From assembly GCA_045533485.1 (NCBI GenBank), contig JAZSHX010000009.1, forward strand, positions 23,349 through 87,348: 64,000 nucleotides of DNA, in the 5' to 3' direction. The notes under the pieces are model-generated. The model saw only the letters and a list, made by a program, of their open reading frames with translations, had not been told where the DNA came from and ran no database searches. A program made the translations under genes and the position numbers. This document shows, one piece after another, positions 16,855 to 24,234 of this stretch. How positions within the stretch are numbered: the stretch's first letter is position 1; each line of letters begins with the position of its first letter. This stretch comes from Scatosoma sp045533485 (GTDB lineage: Bacteria; Bacillota; Clostridia; Christensenellales; Borkfalkiaceae).

Positions 16855-17955
16855 TCAATTTTCGTATTTTGCAAAAAGAGATCTAAGGATACCCGTCGTA
16901 GGCATCGGTCCGCTAGGCAACAACGACTGAATGGCGTTCACGTAAAAATCTTCGCCCGTAAGCGTAATTAGCGTTCCGCCCAGTTGATAAGGCATGTGAT
17001 AATCATATTGCCCCGTTTTCAACCCAAACGTCCACGCGATATCTTTATACGAAATGCAATAGCACGTCTTATGAATGTGCCCTACAAATACGCCGTTGAT
17101 ATTTTGCGCTTTTAAGAAATCGTAAAAATTCTCCGTCTTAATCGTTCTATACGTTTCGTAGCAATAACCAAAATCGTTATCCTTTGCCGGCACGTCAACA
17201 CCGATTATGTAATTATCATCGTTCCCTTTGCGGTAACCCTTGGCAATTTCCACTTCCTTAAAGCAATCCACGGGAATATGGAATGCGACAAAGGCAGGCA
17301 CTTCCCTTTTTTGCGCCACACGAATACGCGCCGTATTGCTTGCAACCAGTTCCAGCTGGTCGGGATAAATACCTTCTATTTTCGTAACCGAAGGATCATC
17401 GCAGCTGCAACAGCCGTTGGAATCCAACATATGTATCACACGGATTAAGGTATCGCCGATGGCAACACCTACCGTGTAATTACTGTTCCCCGTCACGTTG
17501 CCACGCTTAAACAAGCAATATTTGCAGTTTTCAAACTGTTCACATTGCCAAGCAACGCCTTTCGTGGATTCATTGTCGTGATTGCCAAAAACGGGCGCCC
17601 ACGGCGTTTTGAACGAATCCATCAAATCGCATATATATTTGAAAGTTGTCCCCGCGTCGTCGAACGAACCGTATACAATATCCCCCGTCAGTAAAATCAA
17701 ATCAGGACGGACTTGCGTCACCAAGGATCTGATATGATTGCCACACATTGTGTCAAATTTATCGCTATCCCACGCCGCAATTTCATCAGGACGAATTCTA
17801 TCAGGGCGGCGGCGCTGTGCCGCATCAATAATTTGCATATCAGTTATTTGCAAAATTTTAACGTTTGTACCCTTTCTATTTTCGGGCAGTTGCAAGACGA
17901 AATCACAACCGTCAAAGTGCGTATCTTTCACATTTTTTAAGATGGTAACGGACAT
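16855..17955 (-). CDS. Calcineurin-like metallophosphoesterase
   Basis: 366 residues with the dimetal phosphoesterase motifs: LQITDMQII (motif I), LTGDIVYG (II), VFGNHDNES (III), AFHIPVD (IV) and GVFVGHIHKTC (V). Motif I has Gln where most members have His (DxH), so one metal ligand is altered. No signal peptide is visible, so it is cytoplasmic. The protein is Cys-rich around residue 180 (DSNGCCSCDD). The ATG follows GGAGG. Substrate unknown. Confidence 0.85.
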   Translation of the reverse strand: MSVTILKNVKDTHFDGCDFVLQLPENRKGTNVKILQITDMQIIDAAQRRRPDRIRPDEIAAWDSDKFDTMCGNHIRSLVTQVRPDLILLTGDIVYGSFDDAGTTFKYICDLMDSFKTPWAPVFGNHDNESTKGVAWQCEQFENCKYCLFKRGNVTGNSNYTVGVAIGDTLIRVIHMLDSNGCCSCDDPSVTKIEGIYPDQLELVASNTARIRVAQKREVPAFVAFHIPVDCFKEVEIAKGYRKGNDDNYIIGVDVPAKDNDFGYCYETYRTIKTENFYDFLKAQNINGVFVGHIHKTCYCISYKDIAWTFGLKTGQYDYHMPYQLGGTLITLTGEDFYVNAIQSLLPSGPMPTTGILRSLFAKYEN

Positions 17956-18230
17956 ATTATAAACCCTCCATAAATTATGTATATTATACCACTACGCTGT
18001 TATACAAGTCTTGCGTATTTTACAACAAACAGTGCGATTTTTATAAGTATATTATGGCAATTATACCATATAAGATGCACCCTGTCAATAGCATTTTTTT
18101 CATTTTTCTGCGTTTTATAAAAATAAAATAATATCACCTTGGTATCTGCCAAACAAGTTGGCAGAGCTTCGCCGCATATGCCGGCTCGCGCGAACCGAGG
18201 GGTTCTTCGTCTTTCCCTTATTTTCACACC
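17956..18230. other. Intergenic region between the phosphoesterase gene and the prophage
   Basis: No gene seen. A TATAAT on the minus strand near 17982 could be the phosphoesterase -10, without a good -35. A 7-bp hairpin (CTGCCAA/TTGGCAG) lies at about 18149-18167. Before integration this stretch lay downstream of tRNA-Arg. Confidence 0.5.
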
Positions 18231-18259
18231 AAAAAAGCACCCGCAAATGGGTGCTTTTT
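18231..18259 (-). terminator. Original terminator of tRNA-Arg, displaced by the prophage
   Basis: A GCACCC/GGGTGC stem flanked by A and T tracts sits two bases outside attL, where it would end the tRNA-Arg transcript if the 16.8 kb insert were removed. Confidence 0.7.
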
Positions 18260-18261
18260 GG

Positions 18262-18286
18262 TGGTGCAACCAAAGGGACTCGAACC
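18262..18286. repeat. attL
   Basis: 25 bases identical to the last 25 bases of tRNA-Arg (complement), beginning TGGTGCAACC and ending ACTCGAACC. Identity stops sharply on both sides. Confidence 0.9.
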
Positions 18287-18378
18287 TTACCATGCAACGC
18301 TCAACCCCTTATAAATAAAGGCATTGAGCAATTATTCCCCAACTTTTCCCCAAAACAAAACAATGCTCTGTTCACAAA

Positions 18379-18465
18379 ATAAAAACCGAAAAAAGACGCG
18401 ACGTTGCGCACGGCTATACCGCCTGTTGCGCAACTGTCGTCGTTCTTTTTTTACTCGGTTTTTAT
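18379..18465. other. Long imperfect hairpin at the left end of the prophage
   Basis: An 11-base perfect outer stem (ATAAAAACCGA at 18379-18389 with its complement at 18455-18465) continues inward through A/T tracts, a GACGCGAC-like arm and TTGCGCA/TGCGCAA. It lies in a gene-free stretch (18287-18650) next to attL. The size resembles filamentous-phage packaging or origin hairpins; a transcription barrier is the alternative. Confidence 0.6.
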
Positions 18466-18576
18466 ATTTTTCTCTTCTTCACACATAGGTAAATATACCT
18501 ACCCTTATCCAATTTACTGTCAACTATTTTATTATATACTGCATAAATGGTTCATCACCTGATAAACGATTAAAAG

Positions 18577-18603
18577 AAAAAAACCTGCAATTTGCAAGTT
18601 TTT
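18577..18603 (-). terminator. Terminator at the end of the phage gene series
   Basis: An AAAACCTGCAA/TTGCAAGTTTT stem with a long T run in the leftward direction, about 110 bases beyond the last phage gene. Confidence 0.7.
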
Positions 18604-18615
18604 CCGTGAAAAGTA

Positions 18616-18644
18616 TTGACTTTTTCTAAATTATCGCATATAAT
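18616..18644 (+). promoter_or_regulatory. Opposite-strand promoter A
   Basis: TTGACT, 17 bases, TATAAT, pointing against the phage genes. The spacer shares TTATCGC just before the -10 with promoter B at 21743. Confidence 0.8.
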
Positions 18645-18650
18645 AATACC

Positions 18651-18718
18651 AAGCTTAAAGTAAAAACAAATTTTCTTTTCCTGTGGGGCGGTAATGATTA
18701 CCCACAGGATTCTTTTTT
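18651..18718 (+). ncRNA. Candidate small RNA A, opposite to the phage genes
   Basis: From about seven bases after promoter A to an intrinsic terminator: an 8-bp stem CCTGTGGG/CCCACAGG (18680-18708), then ATTCTTTTTT. No reading frame fits in ~68 nt. The terminator stops the transcript exactly where the 118-aa gene ends on the other strand. Confidence 0.6.
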
Positions 18719-19073
18719 AACTATGTTTTTTATTTGCAAATAGTTTAATTTTATCCGACTGTTTTTTACTTAAATGATTTTTAGCAACGTAAATTACATT
18801 TTTATCTTTCAAATCAATTTTTCCACCTTTGACGTTCTTTGAATAATATTGATTACGAACACCGCTTGGCACGTCAAATTCCTTAAACTTGGTAACCATA
18901 ATATTACCGCGTTTAACCTGCTTAAAACGTTTTTCATCTTTTACGTATAAATGCGTAAGCTGAACGGCATTATACCGCTTATTTTTTCTATCATAATACG
19001 CAGCATATGTATGCGTACCGTTAGGATTATCACTCTTAAATAGATACTTATTCTTGATTTTTACTAATCGCAT
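18717..19073 (-). CDS. Small basic phage protein, 118 aa, unknown
   Basis: Not recognised. Highly basic (about a quarter Lys/Arg), no membrane segment, beginning MRLVKIKNKYLFKSDNPN. The segment HTYAAYYDRKNKRYNAVQLTHLYVKD and the Lys-rich tail suggest a nucleic-acid-binding protein. It is the last gene of the leftward series, 13 bases after the Zot-like ATPase. A weak resemblance in layout (basic, central VTHS/LTHL) to the 94-aa protein at 21873 may mean common origin. Confidence 0.7.
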   Translation of the reverse strand: MRLVKIKNKYLFKSDNPNGTHTYAAYYDRKNKRYNAVQLTHLYVKDEKRFKQVKRGNIMVTKFKEFDVPSGVRNQYYSKNVKGGKIDLKDKNVIYVAKNHLSKKQSDKIKLFANKKHS

Positions 19074-19086
19074 AATAAACCTTCCT

Positions 19087-21600
19087 TTACGCCGATTGTT
19101 CGGCGTTTTCTTTTTCTTCCGACCAGTCTACGACGGTCGCGCACAGTTCCTTTATAAGCACCTGCGCCGCAGACTTTGTTTCTTCGCTAACGGTTATCTT
19201 ACCGTTCTGCATCGCCATCAGTCCTTCCACCGTCGACGACAACAATTTATCAACTACTTTTATATCTACCTTTCTTTCCATTAAAGCACCGCCTTCATAT
19301 TTTTTCAATTCCTTTTGCGTATAGCTGTTTTGCGACAGCAATTCGTCTTGCGTTGCAATATAATCCGCGTATTCGGCCATATCATCCAACCCGATAGTAT
19401 TCAATTCGCCGCGGCTTTCAAACGTGCCGGCCATACAGTCGGAGCCGTTACGCTTGGCGTAATCTTTCTTATCTTGAATATAATACTTTCGCTCACGCAC
19501 TTTTCCGTCCATTCTTCCTGCCTGCAATTCGATATGCAGCACTCTTGAACCATACACGCCTACCGTGCGAACATCCCAATTCCCTAACGTTGCACGCGTC
19601 TTTTCCAGCGCATTCGTCAGCAAACGTTTATCCGAACGTGCCACACGGTTATTAACGTAAATATTATCTATTCTTGATTTCAAAGATAACAAAGGCGGCG
19701 AAAACAACTTATACGCCGAAAACCACGGCAGAACGACTTTCTTATCGTCCTTATCCGAAATCAAAGCCACTTGCCCAATTTGTCGTAAATTCGCCGTAAT
19801 ATTTTCCACACGCTGCATATCCGCAAGGATCCGTACAAAGTTCCTATGCCGTATCATACACGCATGGCGCGACATTTTGAACAGCACGTGCATCAAATCG
19901 TTCTTTTGGTTACACTCTTCGTCGTTAAACTTCATTTCCTGCTGTTCTTGCGTATTCTTCGCTTCCTTATCCAGCTCCGTATACACCCAAACACCCCAAC
20001 CAAACGCATAGCGGTTGGGATTGTTTTTAATCATTTGATTGCCCAAACGCACCATATCGTAATCGAGTATTTTTGAGTGGCGCGAAAAACTGTCGATAAG
20101 ACGGCTATCACGCTTGAAGAAATCGCAATTCCACACCGGAAAATGCCCCAAATCGACCATAAGACTGTCTACGCGTATGCTGTAATTCGATACGATCAAC
20201 GCGCTTTGTGTTGTGTATATCGTATACGCTAACGCATAATCTTGGATTGTTTCCCAAATATCTTCAACGTATTTTTTGTTATCGAACGTTATCGGGTAAC
20301 GGTCGATTTTGTACCCGAATACATTTTCTTTACACGGCTCTTTCAAAAACGCATCGCGCAGGCCACGGATAAATCGAATACAGCTCCACTTATCATATAC
20401 GACGTGTTCCGCATACGCTTTTTTCAAAACGCGTTCTAACGTTACCCAAGGAAAATCAGGAAAACAACTGTCGCATTCCAAAATCACTTCCAGCGCATCG
20501 TCACGAAGCTGCACTTCGTTGGAAAGGGCCACGCTGGTAAGCATCGTCGTTTTCCCTTCGCCCATTTCTGCATATATGTACGTAACAATACCCAGTTCAT
20601 TGATAAAGCCACGGTTTTTGCGTTCGTTATGCTTCAGGCGCTCATAACCGATATTCTTCGCCCATTTATCCAAACCGACGAGCAACAGCGCAACCCATCC
20701 GACAATCGGCACAAACGTCACAACCGGTTTTAAGTCTAAACACAGCTTGTACACTTGCGTATATAACGTCCCGAAAGACAAATAATTCGTAAAATAAACA
20801 ATATACGCTAAAAACTCAATCGCTATCGTTAAAACGTTAAAGTATAACAGCGCAAGCAACAACCAAAACTGCCAAAAATCCTTATGCTCTTTTATGAAAT
20901 AATATAAATTCATAAACCACGTACCGATACGAAAAAGCGTGTTAAAATAAAACCTATGCCACCAGCGCAACGTTTTACTTTCCTTAATCGGCCGCATTAC
21001 GTTTTGCTTTTCTTCGTCTGTTTCGCTCTTTCGCTCCCCGGTAAAATAGTATTTCTTAAAAAACCAGCAAACCAACAAAGCAAACAAAAACGCCCATAAT
21101 GCAATACGCAAAAAATTCGCCAAATAATACAGCGTATAATATCCGTATAAAAGCAAGTTCTTTTTACTTGCAAAGGCCTGCCAATACAAATTCCAGTTTA
21201 TCTTAAACTGCTCCCAATCCGTCGGGATGGGCGCCGACGGAATCGAAGGCGCCGAAGGAACAGACGGTGTTGCCGGGGGCGTTGGCTCCACCGGGGGAAC
21301 GGGAACGGTAGGCGTTGACGGTTGCTCAAATAAGCCCAACACCCATTCCTTGATATTCAAAAACGTATAATCCGGCATTTCGTTCCCGGTATAAAGCAAC
21401 GTGTTCGATATACCAAACGTATCACATAACACGTCAACAAACGCCGTACAAAAATCCCAGCAGCTCTCCACCAAACGCCCGATGGCGTTTGGAAAACGGA
21501 AAAAGCCCAGAGCTAACAAGCCCAAGGTAATCAACGTGCAAACCCAAAACAAGTGATTGTCACGAATATATTTTCCAATCGATTTCAACGCCTTTCTCAT
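19087..21600 (-). CDS. Zot/pI-like membrane ATPase, filamentous phage assembly
   Basis: 837 residues from the ATG at 21600, chosen because it overlaps the stop of the preceding 44-aa gene (ATGA). One N-terminal helix (about 17-36) is followed by an external loop with a Pro-rich stretch (about 94-126), then hydrophobic segments near 153-181, 245-275 and 293-311. A soluble ATPase domain follows, with Walker A AEMGEGKTT near 345-352, GWGVWVYTELD as possible Walker B, and ILADMQRVENITANLRQIG, resembling the Zot TQxxxxIDKxLR region. In filamentous phages pI/Zot drives extrusion of the virion through the membrane. Having several helices before the ATPase differs from Gram-negative pI. A FtsK/VirD4 coupling ATPase is the alternative. 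Confidence 0.72.
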   Translation of the reverse strand: MRKALKSIGKYIRDNHLFWVCTLITLGLLALGFFRFPNAIGRLVESCWDFCTAFVDVLCDTFGISNTLLYTGNEMPDYTFLNIKEWVLGLFEQPSTPTVPVPPVEPTPPATPSVPSAPSIPSAPIPTDWEQFKINWNLYWQAFASKKNLLLYGYYTLYYLANFLRIALWAFLFALLVCWFFKKYYFTGERKSETDEEKQNVMRPIKESKTLRWWHRFYFNTLFRIGTWFMNLYYFIKEHKDFWQFWLLLALLYFNVLTIAIEFLAYIVYFTNYLSFGTLYTQVYKLCLDLKPVVTFVPIVGWVALLLVGLDKWAKNIGYERLKHNERKNRGFINELGIVTYIYAEMGEGKTTMLTSVALSNEVQLRDDALEVILECDSCFPDFPWVTLERVLKKAYAEHVVYDKWSCIRFIRGLRDAFLKEPCKENVFGYKIDRYPITFDNKKYVEDIWETIQDYALAYTIYTTQSALIVSNYSIRVDSLMVDLGHFPVWNCDFFKRDSRLIDSFSRHSKILDYDMVRLGNQMIKNNPNRYAFGWGVWVYTELDKEAKNTQEQQEMKFNDEECNQKNDLMHVLFKMSRHACMIRHRNFVRILADMQRVENITANLRQIGQVALISDKDDKKVVLPWFSAYKLFSPPLLSLKSRIDNIYVNNRVARSDKRLLTNALEKTRATLGNWDVRTVGVYGSRVLHIELQAGRMDGKVRERKYYIQDKKDYAKRNGSDCMAGTFESRGELNTIGLDDMAEYADYIATQDELLSQNSYTQKELKKYEGGALMERKVDIKVVDKLLSSTVEGLMAMQNGKITVSEETKSAAQVLIKELCATVVDWSEEKENAEQSA

Positions 21601-21731
21601 TTTTGAAAATTTACCCCAATAAAGATAAAATAACCGCACACATACAACAGCAATGCGCCCAACAAAACGCACAGCACGTACTTAAACGGCATTTTCTTCT
21701 TTTTAACAACGTTCATTTTTTCATATTTCAT
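21597..21731 (-). CDS. Small membrane protein, 44 aa, overlapping the ATPase gene
   Basis: Translates as MKYEKMNVVKKKKMPFKYV followed by a ~20-residue hydrophobic helix and a short NFQK end. Basic N-terminus, single helix, and stop codon TGA overlapping the ATPase ATG indicate translational coupling. Size and topology resemble minor coat or coat-like peptides of filamentous phages; orientation (positive N-terminus) differs from pVIII. It is too short for a 60-codon cutoff. The second ATG (MNVVKKKK) is another possible start. Confidence 0.65.
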   Translation of the reverse strand: MKYEKMNVVKKKKMPFKYVLCVLLGALLLYVCGYFIFIGVNFQK

Positions 21732-21742
21732 AGCAAAAAACC

Positions 21743-21771
21743 TTGACTTTTCTCTTCTTATCGCTTATAAT
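21743..21771 (+). promoter_or_regulatory. Opposite-strand promoter B
   Basis: TTGACT, 17 bases, TATAAT on the plus strand, directed away from the 44-aa gene and against the phage series. Confidence 0.82.
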
Positions 21772-21777
21772 ACTTGT

Positions 21778-21874
21778 ATAAAAAATGCGTGAGCTCCTTT
21801 GAGCAAAATAATGGTGAGCATTTGCAATACCCGTGTGTCGCAACTTTTAAGCAAGGATTTATCCTTGCTTTTTT
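21778..21874 (+). ncRNA. Candidate small RNA B, opposite to the phage genes
   Basis: A ~97-nt unit from promoter B to a 10-bp stem AAGCAAGGAT/ATCCTTGCTT (21849-21870) with TTTT. It contains a short GCTC/GAGC hairpin and a five-codon frame that is probably meaningless. It fills the gap between the 44-aa and 94-aa genes, so it is antisense to the leftward mRNA there. Confidence 0.65.
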
Positions 21875-22157
21875 ACTTTTTACGGAGCTTCCACGGATAC
21901 TTCCATTTCGAAAAACGCGTTTTCTTATCCTTCCTTACGCGCTTACCGATATACATCGGTTTCTTGTCTTTGGGATTTGGATTTGGCTCAATCTTTTCGT
22001 TCAAATGCCGACCTTCACGCTCCGAATGCGTCACTTTACGAAATTTATAATCTTCTACACCATCACTTCCTACAATCAATGCAGGATGATTTGCAGGTTT
22101 ATAATGTCTGAAATGCGGATATTCTTCACATTTTTTATTTTTCTTTTGTTTGCTCAT
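21873..22157 (-). CDS. Small basic phage protein, 94 aa, unknown
   Basis: MSKQKKNKKCEEYPHFRHY start after AGGGTAAC. Strongly basic, no hydrophobic segment. It has an NHPALIVGSDGVEDYKFRKVTHSE core and NPNPKDKKPMYIGKRVRKDKKTRFS, which look like a conserved small domain, but I cannot name the family. Placed between the pIII-like gene and the assembly pair. Confidence 0.68.
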   Translation of the reverse strand: MSKQKKNKKCEEYPHFRHYKPANHPALIVGSDGVEDYKFRKVTHSEREGRHLNEKIEPNPNPKDKKPMYIGKRVRKDKKTRFSKWKYPWKLRKK

Positions 22158-22205
22158 ACGTTACCCTTCACCGTCCAACCGGACAGATTTATTTTATTCT
22201 TTTTG

Positions 22206-22233
22206 TGCCGCTCGGTCATCACCGAACGGCACA
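22206..22233. other. Hairpin between the 94-aa and pIII-like genes
   Basis: A 12-bp stem with one mismatch, GTGCCGCTCGGT/ACCGAACGGCAC, loop CATC. No T run on the minus strand, so more likely an mRNA-stability or structural element than a terminator. Confidence 0.55.
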
Positions 22234-22240
22234 CGTTCTT

Positions 22241-24172
22241 TTATTTGCTTCGCTTGAACAGCTTGCCTATCAGCTTAAACGGTAGCTTAATTAAAGTCCA
22301 TATACCGTTTAGTGCTTTTTTAAGCAACCGTACAACAAGCGACAGCCCACTTCGAAGAAGCGGTAAAACCACCGGCAACAATACCGCTATAAGACACACA
22401 ACCGCTACAAGCACAATCAACGTTATGATTAAAGACGTGGTATTTTTCAATACGTCCTTAAACCACTCCTTAAACGATGTTAAATCGTCAGGGGGATCTG
22501 TACCATTGATTATATCAATCGGTTCTGCACATACACCGATAACCGTATCTTCGCCCAGCTCACTACGGAAAGTCAACGATATAATATCAAAATCCAAGAA
22601 TACTGTTTCCTGCGCAACGTAACCGTCTTGTGCCGTCATGAAAAGACCATTTTTATCAAAATACGCAGTAGACGCATAATAATCCGTTAAAGCAAAACGG
22701 AAAATTACAGGGCGATTGCCTTTTTTTAACTCGTCTATGCAATACGCACGTATGCTTCCTGCATCCTTTGCATTTACATAATACGTCTTAGAAAACGTTT
22801 CAGCATCCATACTTTCCAACGTTGCTAAATCCTGCAACGTAAAAGTAAGAATAGGAGAAAATTCAGCGCCTTCAACGTAATTTTGCCCACGCCAAAATTT
22901 ATTCCATGCAGTTTGCGTTTCGTCATAAAAAGTGAGACTTTGCTTATCGCCTGCATCAATTTCATGCACGTTATAACCGCGAGTACGTTCCGCATCCACG
23001 CTATCACTAAACAATTCCGCGCTATATCCTTGATATTTCACGCCGCCAAAGGTGCTTGTATACCAAGACATATATTTTTCAACTTCTTCCGCTGTTAAAG
23101 CGTAATCGTCACGCGTTTTTACGTTTTCACGCTCAAACAGCCAATCTATACACGAAACAGTATTTTGCGCCTTTACACCGCCACCTGAAAGCATTTTATA
23201 ATTGTATATGTACGCAAACTCATACAAAGAAACGTCGGGATATTCATGCCATATAACGCTCCACGATAAATCACTTGCTTTTTGACCAATATCTTCGCCA
23301 ATATAGTCATATAACGCGTCGTATGCATCCGCATCCGACGTAACGAAGATAGGATCCGTTTTATATTCGTACCATTCCGCTTTTATCTTTTGCAAATTGC
23401 CGTAATCTTCAAAATATCTATCGGGGACGGAAAAATACACCGAATTCAACTCATCGCAAACGTTATCCGAAAAAGCCATTGTACGATAATTCGTATGCTT
23501 AACTTCCAACTGGATTGTTTCCGCGCCTTGCGTTTCACATTTTAATGTGCTTTTATCGCTTTCACCGCAACCTGCCGCATATCCACTAAAATAATACGTT
23601 CTACTAATCCCGGTACTTGTCACGCTTTTGCCGTCTTTGGATACAAATTCAATGTCGGCAAAATCATAACGACGTTTCCCTTCGTGCAGCTCAGCATAAC
23701 TCTTTGCTACCGGCAACAACGTTTCCCAATTCGATACTTCGAATTTATAAAAACGGTTATTCTCCGTCTTATCCAAATACGTTAAATCAACTTTATGCCA
23801 AGACGCCGGCTTACCTGCCGCGTCATACGTCAGAGCCATATTTACCGTATTGCGCGCTTCCACGTTCAGCTCCGTTTCCGTTGGATTGTATACGTAAACA
23901 ACCACCGCATAGTATTCACTGAAAAACGCCTTTTCCGAATAACAATATTCCTGCATAAGTATCACTTTCGGCTTACCTAAAACATTTTTAGGATAAAGCG
24001 CAACGTTTACGTCCGATAAATCCTGCAATATGCTTGTCTTTCGATAATCACGCACCGTTTGTTCGTTGGTTTCCGCTAAAACGGGAACAACCGCCGCTTG
24101 GAATACAAACGACAGGGTAACGAACACCGCGCATATTATATGAAAATATTTATGTAAAACACGTTTTAACAT
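22241..24172 (-). CDS. Exported, C-terminally anchored phage protein (pIII-like adsorption protein candidate)
   Basis: 643 residues. A signal peptide of ~32 residues ends near VVPVLAE. A ~530-residue extracytoplasmic region with few cysteines follows, then a hydrophobic anchor (about 582-608, LIITLIVLVAVVCLIAVLLP) and a basic amphipathic tail ending KLIGKLFKRSK. Signal peptide, large exposed domain and C-terminal anchor are the architecture of filamentous-phage pIII, and the gene sits between the replication and assembly blocks as pIII does. Sequence similarity to known pIII is not apparent; a surface protein altering the lysogen is the alternative. Confidence 0.68.
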   Translation of the reverse strand: MLKRVLHKYFHIICAVFVTLSFVFQAAVVPVLAETNEQTVRDYRKTSILQDLSDVNVALYPKNVLGKPKVILMQEYCYSEKAFFSEYYAVVVYVYNPTETELNVEARNTVNMALTYDAAGKPASWHKVDLTYLDKTENNRFYKFEVSNWETLLPVAKSYAELHEGKRRYDFADIEFVSKDGKSVTSTGISRTYYFSGYAAGCGESDKSTLKCETQGAETIQLEVKHTNYRTMAFSDNVCDELNSVYFSVPDRYFEDYGNLQKIKAEWYEYKTDPIFVTSDADAYDALYDYIGEDIGQKASDLSWSVIWHEYPDVSLYEFAYIYNYKMLSGGGVKAQNTVSCIDWLFERENVKTRDDYALTAEEVEKYMSWYTSTFGGVKYQGYSAELFSDSVDAERTRGYNVHEIDAGDKQSLTFYDETQTAWNKFWRGQNYVEGAEFSPILTFTLQDLATLESMDAETFSKTYYVNAKDAGSIRAYCIDELKKGNRPVIFRFALTDYYASTAYFDKNGLFMTAQDGYVAQETVFLDFDIISLTFRSELGEDTVIGVCAEPIDIINGTDPPDDLTSFKEWFKDVLKNTTSLIITLIVLVAVVCLIAVLLPVVLPLLRSGLSLVVRLLKKALNGIWTLIKLPFKLIGKLFKRSK

Positions 24173-24234
24173 AAAAACCTACCTTTTCTTATCAAGCCCT
24201 GCCCGTTTAGAACAGGGCCTGTTTATTTTGCTTT

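Noticed and set aside
24190..24218. Second rolling-circle origin (hairpin plus CTTGATA)
   Set aside because: The heptamer overlaps the stem by a base, lies between two structural genes and is expected by chance about twice in the element; the site upstream of rep is favoured.
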